The translations under genes and the position numbers were made by a program. The notes under the pieces are model-generated. The model was not told the origin of the DNA. It saw only the letters and a program-made list of their open reading frames with translations, and did no database searches. Below are positions 11,868-15,768 of a stretch of DNA of 15,768 nt, in pieces. This DNA is from JBCCGI01 sp039029355 (GTDB lineage: Bacteria; Planctomycetota; UBA1135; GCA-002686595). The first letter of the stretch is position 1. Each line of letters begins with the position of its first letter. The stretch lies in NCBI GenBank assembly GCA_039029355.1, contig JBCCGI010000133.1, positions 1 through 15,768 of the forward strand, read 5' to 3'.

Positions 11868-14800
11868 CCTGGCGGGGCGGAAGCCGAGGTCGTAGTAGCG
11901 GTCCGACGGGGGCCACCAGTTGCGGAAAGCCGAGCGCGCAAACAGCGCGGGGAAGCCGAACGAACCGCCACGGTACACGCGGGGCACGGAGCCCCTTTGA
12001 AAGAGGCGCAACAAGAAGTCGAGGGCCTTCCGACCAACGCCGACCGCACCGTCCCGATTCAACCGACGGAGGCTTCCATAGGGATCCCCGCACCACTCCC
12101 AGATGTTGCCGTGGACGTCGCACAAGCCAAAGTCGTTCGCGGGCAGCTCTCCCACCGGATGCAACCGACCGCCGGAGTTCTCTGCGGCCCACCCCACCCG
12201 CGCCAGGTCGCTCTCCGAATCCCCCGACCAATAGCGTGTCGGCATCGCTCCGCGGCACGCGTACTCCCACTCCGCCTCGCTCGGAAGACGGAGCCCCGCC
12301 CAGGCACAGAAGGCCTGGGCTTCGTCCCAACTGACTCCCACGACGGGTTGCAGCGGGTGGTTCAAGGCCGCGTCGTGCCAGTACCAGGGCTCCGCGGCTT
12401 CGGGGGTCGCGGCGAGGAAGCGTCCGTACTGCTCGTTCGTCACAGGCGTTCGCGCAAGCCAAAGACCCGAGACCCTCACCGGGCGCTGCGGCCCTTCGTC
12501 GCCGAAGCGTCCCAGCTCGGCTTCCGGAGAGCCCATCCGGAACTCCCCCGGGGGAATCCGCACGAGCTCGATGCCGGAGAGCGGCTCGACCTCGATCTCC
12601 AGCCCGTCCAGCGCGGGCCGATACCGCTCGCGGATCTCGAACAGGGGGTGCTCGCGCAGCGCCGCCCGCCTGCCCTCGACCTCCTGCGGCTCCCTGCGCT
12701 CGATCGCCAGCAGGGCCGCGAGCTGGGCTCGGTGGAAGGACGCATCGCCCCCCGGCTCCCGGTCGAGCAGCGACCGCAGCGGTGCGAGCGACACGTCGCG
12801 CCGCTCCAGGAGGATGCGGTCCAGTACATCGGTCGCACCCCCGAATCCCGGAGCCAGGCAGCACAGTCCGAGCAACCGCTCCAAGGCGGCCGCGTCCGCC
12901 AACTGCGCGAAGAGCAGGATCGGCTCGCGCCACCAGCTCGTCCCGTAGCCGGCAGCCAGCTGCGCCAGGGCCGCGTCGCGGCCGACCTTGCCGTGCAGGG
13001 CTTGCCACGCGACGAGGTACTCCTGGAACCCAAGGTGCAGGAAGCCGTAGTCCTGGCCGCTCCAGCCGGTCAGGAGACCGCTTTCGTCGCGGATCGTCTG
13101 CAGGTAGCTCTCGGCCTCGTCCGCGTTCCCTCCCCCACGCGCCAAGGAGGCGCGTACGAGGGGCAGCAGCTCGTCCCGGCTGGCCCTTTGCCGGCCCTCG
13201 GTGGTGTGGAGCCAGGTCGCGACCTCCCCCAGCACGGCGCGACCGCGCTCCTTGGTGATGCGCGGCGCCATGCCCTTGGCCTCGCGCGCCCGGTCTTCGA
13301 GCAGGATGTCGACACAGCGCTGGTACAGGTCGGCCCTTCGCTCGGGGAGCCGGTCCTGGGAGCGGAGTTGGACCACGCACAGGACGGTGAGCAGCAGCGG
13401 ATTGCGGATCAGCTGCGAGGTTCCCAGCGCACCGAAGGCGGGGTCGTGGAGTTGCCGCAGGAGCGCCTGGGCGCGCTGCGGAGCGCGTTCTTTCGCTCGC
13501 TCGGGGTCCTCGCGCTGGCGCTCCACGAGGTCGTACCAGCTGTGCACGAAGCGCTCGATCTGCTCGCCGTCGAGGGGCCGCAGGTGCAGCTCGAGCAGCA
13601 GATCCTCACCGCGGAGCTGCACGTCCTCTTGGTAGCCGGCGTAGCGGCAGGTGAGGGCGAAGTACGCCTGCCGCTGCCGACGCTCGCGCAGGGCGCGCTC
13701 CAACCAGCGCACGAGCTGCTCGCGATGGCCCGCGTCCGCGACCTCGTCCAAGCCATCGAGCAGGTAGAGCACCGGGCGATCCCTGGCGACTGCACTCGCG
13801 AAGCCCGACTTGCCGAACTTCGCAAGAGACGCCACCTCACGGTCGAGCAGCGCATCCAGATCGAGCTCCAGATCGCCCGGAAGACTCAGCTTGCGCAGGG
13901 GCAGGAAAAGGGGCACGACTCCCACGGGCAACCCCACGGCCGCCGGGTCCTTGCCGCGCAGCAGCCAGACCACGAGCTGCTTGAGGTGGGTCGTCTTGCC
14001 TGAGCCGGGGTCGCCCAGCAGCACGAAGCCGGGGCGCTTGCCGCGCTGCGTAGCGATCCGAAAGGCCTCGGCCATCGGGACCTCGTCGAGCCCCTCGGTG
14101 CCATGCAACTTGCCCTCGGCGTCGGCCGCCGAGTCGTAGCGGGTCGTCCCCAGAACCTGCCGGTCGACGACGGCGCGCAACGGCACGTGGAGGTCGTCTA
14201 GGTCCACGCGCAGCTTCACGTGCCGCTCGCCGAGGCCGAGCATGGAGAGGCGCTCGTACTCGGCTAGGGCAGCGGAACGGTACAGCTCGACATCGGACTC
14301 ACTCGCCGATGCCGCCTGGCCCGCGCCGAGGGCCGGGCGGGCAAAGGTAGGGCCCGGGCTGCGCTCCGTGACCGCCGGCGGAGGGCCGAGGACGGGCGCC
14401 TGCCGCCCATGCCCGAGCAGGTCGGCGACGAGTTTTGCGTACTGCTCCTGGGCGTCCGCGCCGGCGAGGTCGTAGGCCAAGTGCGTCGAGTAAGCATGCG
14501 GCAGCGCCTCCTCTCGCGGGCCACGGCCGACGGCAAACGCGAGCTTGTCCCGTTCGCCTCGGAACACGTCGACCCCGGCCAGCATCGACTCCCAACCAAC
14601 GCCGGCGACTCCCTCGGCGTCTTCGTGCGCGTGAACCTTGGCACGGTAAGCCGGGGAGCCGACGACCAAGATGCGCGCCGCCTGGCGAGCCTCGGAGTTC
14701 ATGAACTCGACGAAGGTCTGACCAGCCTTCTGGTGCCAAGCATCGAGCCGAGCGTCGACACCGTCCCTGCGAAGCGACGTGGCCAGCCCTTCCACCCAGC

Positions 14801-14873
14801 TGCGGTAGTCGTCGTCTTCCCAGGCGTACGAGATGAAGACGCGCGGAGCTCTCCCAGACTCCTGTTTCTCCAT
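11853..14873 (-). CDS. DGR target 2: SEFIR - NACHT NTPase - variable FGE/C-type-lectin-like protein
   Basis: This 1006-aa cytosolic protein is a paralogue of target 1 with a different effector. Residues 10-100 form a SEFIR (TIR-like) domain: RVFISYAWEDDDYRSWV, DAWHQKAGQTFVEFM, ILVVGSPAYRAKV and GVGWESM. A linker shared with target 1 (LDDLHVPLRAVVD; EVPMAEAF) precedes the NACHT domain, with Walker A GDPGSGKTT at 287-295 (Lys293) and Walker B LLDGLDE at 371-377. The FGE-sulfatase-type domain spans about 765-1006: FRMGSPEAE, PVTNEQYGRFL, GLRLPSEAEWEYACR, VHGNIWEWCGD, RGGSF. It has no FGE cysteine pair. Residues 961-1002 are VR2. The ATG at 14873 is chosen because the domain starts ten residues on; no clear ribosome site. 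It is convergent with the DGR genes. The likely role is a diversified NLR-like receptor (inferred). Confidence 0.92.
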   Translation of the reverse strand: MEKQESGRAPRVFISYAWEDDDYRSWVEGLATSLRRDGVDARLDAWHQKAGQTFVEFMNSEARQAARILVVGSPAYRAKVHAHEDAEGVAGVGWESMLAGVDVFRGERDKLAFAVGRGPREEALPHAYSTHLAYDLAGADAQEQYAKLVADLLGHGRQAPVLGPPPAVTERSPGPTFARPALGAGQAASASESDVELYRSAALAEYERLSMLGLGERHVKLRVDLDDLHVPLRAVVDRQVLGTTRYDSAADAEGKLHGTEGLDEVPMAEAFRIATQRGKRPGFVLLGDPGSGKTTHLKQLVVWLLRGKDPAAVGLPVGVVPLFLPLRKLSLPGDLELDLDALLDREVASLAKFGKSGFASAVARDRPVLYLLDGLDEVADAGHREQLVRWLERALRERRQRQAYFALTCRYAGYQEDVQLRGEDLLLELHLRPLDGEQIERFVHSWYDLVERQREDPERAKERAPQRAQALLRQLHDPAFGALGTSQLIRNPLLLTVLCVVQLRSQDRLPERRADLYQRCVDILLEDRAREAKGMAPRITKERGRAVLGEVATWLHTTEGRQRASRDELLPLVRASLARGGGNADEAESYLQTIRDESGLLTGWSGQDYGFLHLGFQEYLVAWQALHGKVGRDAALAQLAAGYGTSWWREPILLFAQLADAAALERLLGLCCLAPGFGGATDVLDRILLERRDVSLAPLRSLLDREPGGDASFHRAQLAALLAIERREPQEVEGRRAALREHPLFEIRERYRPALDGLEIEVEPLSGIELVRIPPGEFRMGSPEAELGRFGDEGPQRPVRVSGLWLARTPVTNEQYGRFLAATPEAAEPWYWHDAALNHPLQPVVGVSWDEAQAFCAWAGLRLPSEAEWEYACRGAMPTRYWSGDSESDLARVGWAAENSGGRLHPVGELPANDFGLCDVHGNIWEWCGDPYGSLRRLNRDGAVGVGRKALDFLLRLFQRGSVPRVYRGGSFGFPALFARSAFRNWWPPSDRYYDLGFRPARIIPD
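11868..11993 (-). repeat. Variable repeat VR2 of the DGR (3' end of target 2, inverted relative to TR)
   Basis: The minus strand aligns gap-free to the whole TR (TR position p matches 23312 minus p). 17 of 25 template adenines are substituted and no other base differs. It encodes residues 961-1002 of target 2, including YRGGSFGFPALFARSAFRNW. It differs from VR1 only at template adenine positions, apart from one base at the 5' edge. Confidence 0.97.
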
Positions 14874-14970
14874 AGCGGCGCGAGAGGGTAGCAGAGCGGC
14901 GCCTGCTGTGCATGGTCGACAGTCACCAGCACTGCCGAGGGCCACAGCTGCCGGGTCGAGGGTCGCGGCG
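14874..14970. other. Gap between the transposase and target 2
   Basis: 97 bases without a gene, upstream of target 2 on the minus strand. No clear promoter or ribosome site for target 2 is visible, so its expression signal is unknown. Confidence 0.4.
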
Positions 14971-15570
14971 CTACCAGCGGCCGCCGGCGCAGATGGGGAG
15001 CTCGGTGAGGCCTAGGAAGCAGCGGCGGTAGACCGCTTCGAGGTTGTTTGCGGTTGGGCGGATCATGGCCACCGGGCTCTCGTCGTCGCGGAAGGGGCGA
15101 TTCACCCTTCCCTCCCAACGCCGAAACCACGGGCCCGAGGTGTACGGGTCGGGGCGATCCGCCCGCAGGCGAATGCCGTGGCGGCGGCCGTTCTGGAGCA
15201 CGTAGCGCAACGCGTTCCTCACCGCCCGCTTCGTTCGAGCGGCGGAGGCGAAGAAGCGCTCGCCGAAGACCTTCCCACGACGCCCCCAGTACTTGTTCAG
15301 CCAGCGAGCGATGCGGACCAGCAAGCCCTGCATGCCTCGGCTGAGCTCGTCACGGCTATCCGCCTGCACGAGAAAGTGTAGGTGGTTCGACAGCACCGCG
15401 AATTCGAGCACGCGAAAGCCGGGCTTCTCCTTCCCCCGACGGATGCACCACCGGATCACTCCCAAGCAATCCAGCTCACGCATGGAGGGCAGCCCCTCGA
15501 CCAAGTGAATCCCCGCCGAAAGCACCTCTCCCTGGTGCACCTTCTCTCTCCGCTTGTGGGCTCCTGCCAT
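14971..15570 (-). CDS. IS200-like / REP-associated tyrosine transposase (Y1_Tnp)
   Basis: This 199-aa HUH-superfamily single-strand transposase has its HUH motif in SNHLHFLV (His63, His65), a WLNKYWGRRGKVFGERFF block at 90-107 typical of the REP-associated (RAYT) branch, and a catalytic tyrosine candidate Tyr123 in LRYVLQNGRR. All key residues are present, so it may be active. The N-terminal 'Y/IHVTNRG' strand is poorly conserved (AGIHLVEGLP). The start at ATG 15570 is fixed by GGGAGG ten bases upstream; a TTG at 15591 would place that site inside the gene. The gene runs toward target 2 on the same strand. No IS200 end hairpins or REP repeats are evident in the window, so it could be a stand-alone domesticated copy. 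Confidence 0.87.
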   Translation of the reverse strand: MAGAHKRREKVHQGEVLSAGIHLVEGLPSMRELDCLGVIRWCIRRGKEKPGFRVLEFAVLSNHLHFLVQADSRDELSRGMQGLLVRIARWLNKYWGRRGKVFGERFFASAARTKRAVRNALRYVLQNGRRHGIRLRADRPDPYTSGPWFRRWEGRVNRPFRDDESPVAMIRPTANNLEAVYRRCFLGLTELPICAGGRW

Positions 15571-15580
15571 CGCCGCACGA

Positions 15581-15586
15581 CCTCCC
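15581..15586 (-). promoter_or_regulatory. Ribosome binding site of the transposase gene
   Basis: The minus strand reads GGGAGG ten bases before the ATG at 15570. It supports that start over the upstream TTG. Confidence 0.6.
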
Positions 15587-15600
15587 TTCAACTGTCAACC

Positions 15601-15609
15601 ATTATAGCA
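15601..15609 (-). promoter_or_regulatory. Extended -10 promoter of the transposase gene
   Basis: The minus strand reads TGCTATAAT: a perfect TATAAT at 15601-15606 preceded by the extended TGN element. A poor -35 match (TAGAAG, 15624-15629) sits 17 bases upstream. The predicted start would be about 25 bases before the ATG. The surrounding 15600-15650 region is markedly AT-richer than the rest of the window. Confidence 0.65.
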
Positions 15610-15768
15610 CGCCCACAACCACACTTCTATATCTCGACCTATCTAATTACAGCGCCCCGCCACCAGGGCTTTTCGGGGTGGATGCGCGCGAGGGGACCAG
15701 CGGCCAACAAGGCGAGGGTGATTCGTGAAGTACGCCGGAACCGTCCGTCCAAAAAGGAGCGAAGCGAC
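15610..15768. other. Gene-free right end of the window
   Basis: About 160 bases with no supported gene. An AT-rich stretch (15620-15650) lies upstream of the transposase promoter and may represent the element's end or imported DNA. Nothing else is recognised. Confidence 0.4.

Larger units (their letters stand above)
9073..11993. other. Diversity-generating retroelement cassette (VR1 - HRDC - avd - RT - TR - VR2)
   Basis: This groups the parts required for mutagenic retrohoming: two variable repeats at the ends, accessory genes with overlapping start and stop codons, a DGR-type reverse transcriptase, and one template repeat. No integrase, terminal repeats or phage genes flank it, so it looks resident in the chromosome with its targets. 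Confidence 0.95.

Noticed and set aside
10803..14003. Very long plus-strand open frame (about 1066 codons) over the RT end, TR and target 2
   Set aside because: It is antisense to the well-supported target 2 gene and out of frame with the RT. It shows no domain and is explained by high GC with few stops.
15593..15598. Perfect TTGACA (minus strand) as a -35 box for the transposase
   Set aside because: It lies downstream of the TATAAT, and 17 bases further on there is only CGGCGA, no -10.
1..15768. CRISPR array, tRNA or rRNA genes
   Set aside because: No regularly spaced repeats and no recognisable tRNA or rRNA sequence were seen on either strand by eye.

Overview
This is a very GC-rich bacterial window, apparently from a chromosome. 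The housekeeping genes (sucCD, tatA, mobA, an MnmD-type tRNA methyltransferase, a two-domain dCTP deaminase and a PilZ protein) suggest a Gram-negative aerobe such as a Planctomycetota- or Myxococcota-like organism. That placement is a guess from gene content and GC bias, not a phylogenetic result. Bases 1-210 contain a perfect fold-back: 1-74 is the reverse complement of 137-210. It duplicates the end of mobA and the first codons of a following gene, and probably marks a contig end or chimera.

The housekeeping half (about 1-6200) has a minus-strand cluster mnmD - tatA - mobA - (start of a possible polyprenyl synthase). A plus-strand PilZ (c-di-GMP receptor) gene runs divergently from it. Minus-strand sucC-sucD converges on the PilZ gene across a strong hairpin terminator. 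A plus-strand two-domain dCTP deaminase starts just upstream of sucC, divergently.

The accessory half (about 6249-15600) is a diversity-generating retroelement (DGR) with two target genes. Target 1 (plus) is TIR - NACHT NTPase - FGE/C-type-lectin-like domain. Target 2 (minus, convergent) is SEFIR - NACHT NTPase - FGE/C-type-lectin-like domain. Between them lie an HRDC-domain accessory gene, an Avd-like accessory gene with an apparent frameshift, a DGR reverse transcriptase with YMDD and IGNLSSQ motifs, and a 126-nt template repeat (TR) that begins inside the end of the reverse transcriptase gene. Each target ends in a variable repeat (VR). Across the repeat core each VR differs from the TR at 17 of 25 adenines and at no other base; the only non-A difference is one T-to-G at the extreme 5' edge of VR1. 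This is the signature of adenine-specific mutagenic retrohoming. The two VRs share a further 29 nt past the TR homology, running through the stop codon into the 3' UTR, as expected for a homing-initiation element.

The likely logic is that one TR, reverse transcriptase and accessory set rewrites the ligand-binding face of two paralogous NLR-like (STAND) proteins. The NACHT module would relay recognition to different death or NAD-consuming effector domains (TIR or SEFIR). Downstream on the minus strand, upstream of target 2, is an IS200-like/REP-associated tyrosine transposase with its own extended -10 promoter.
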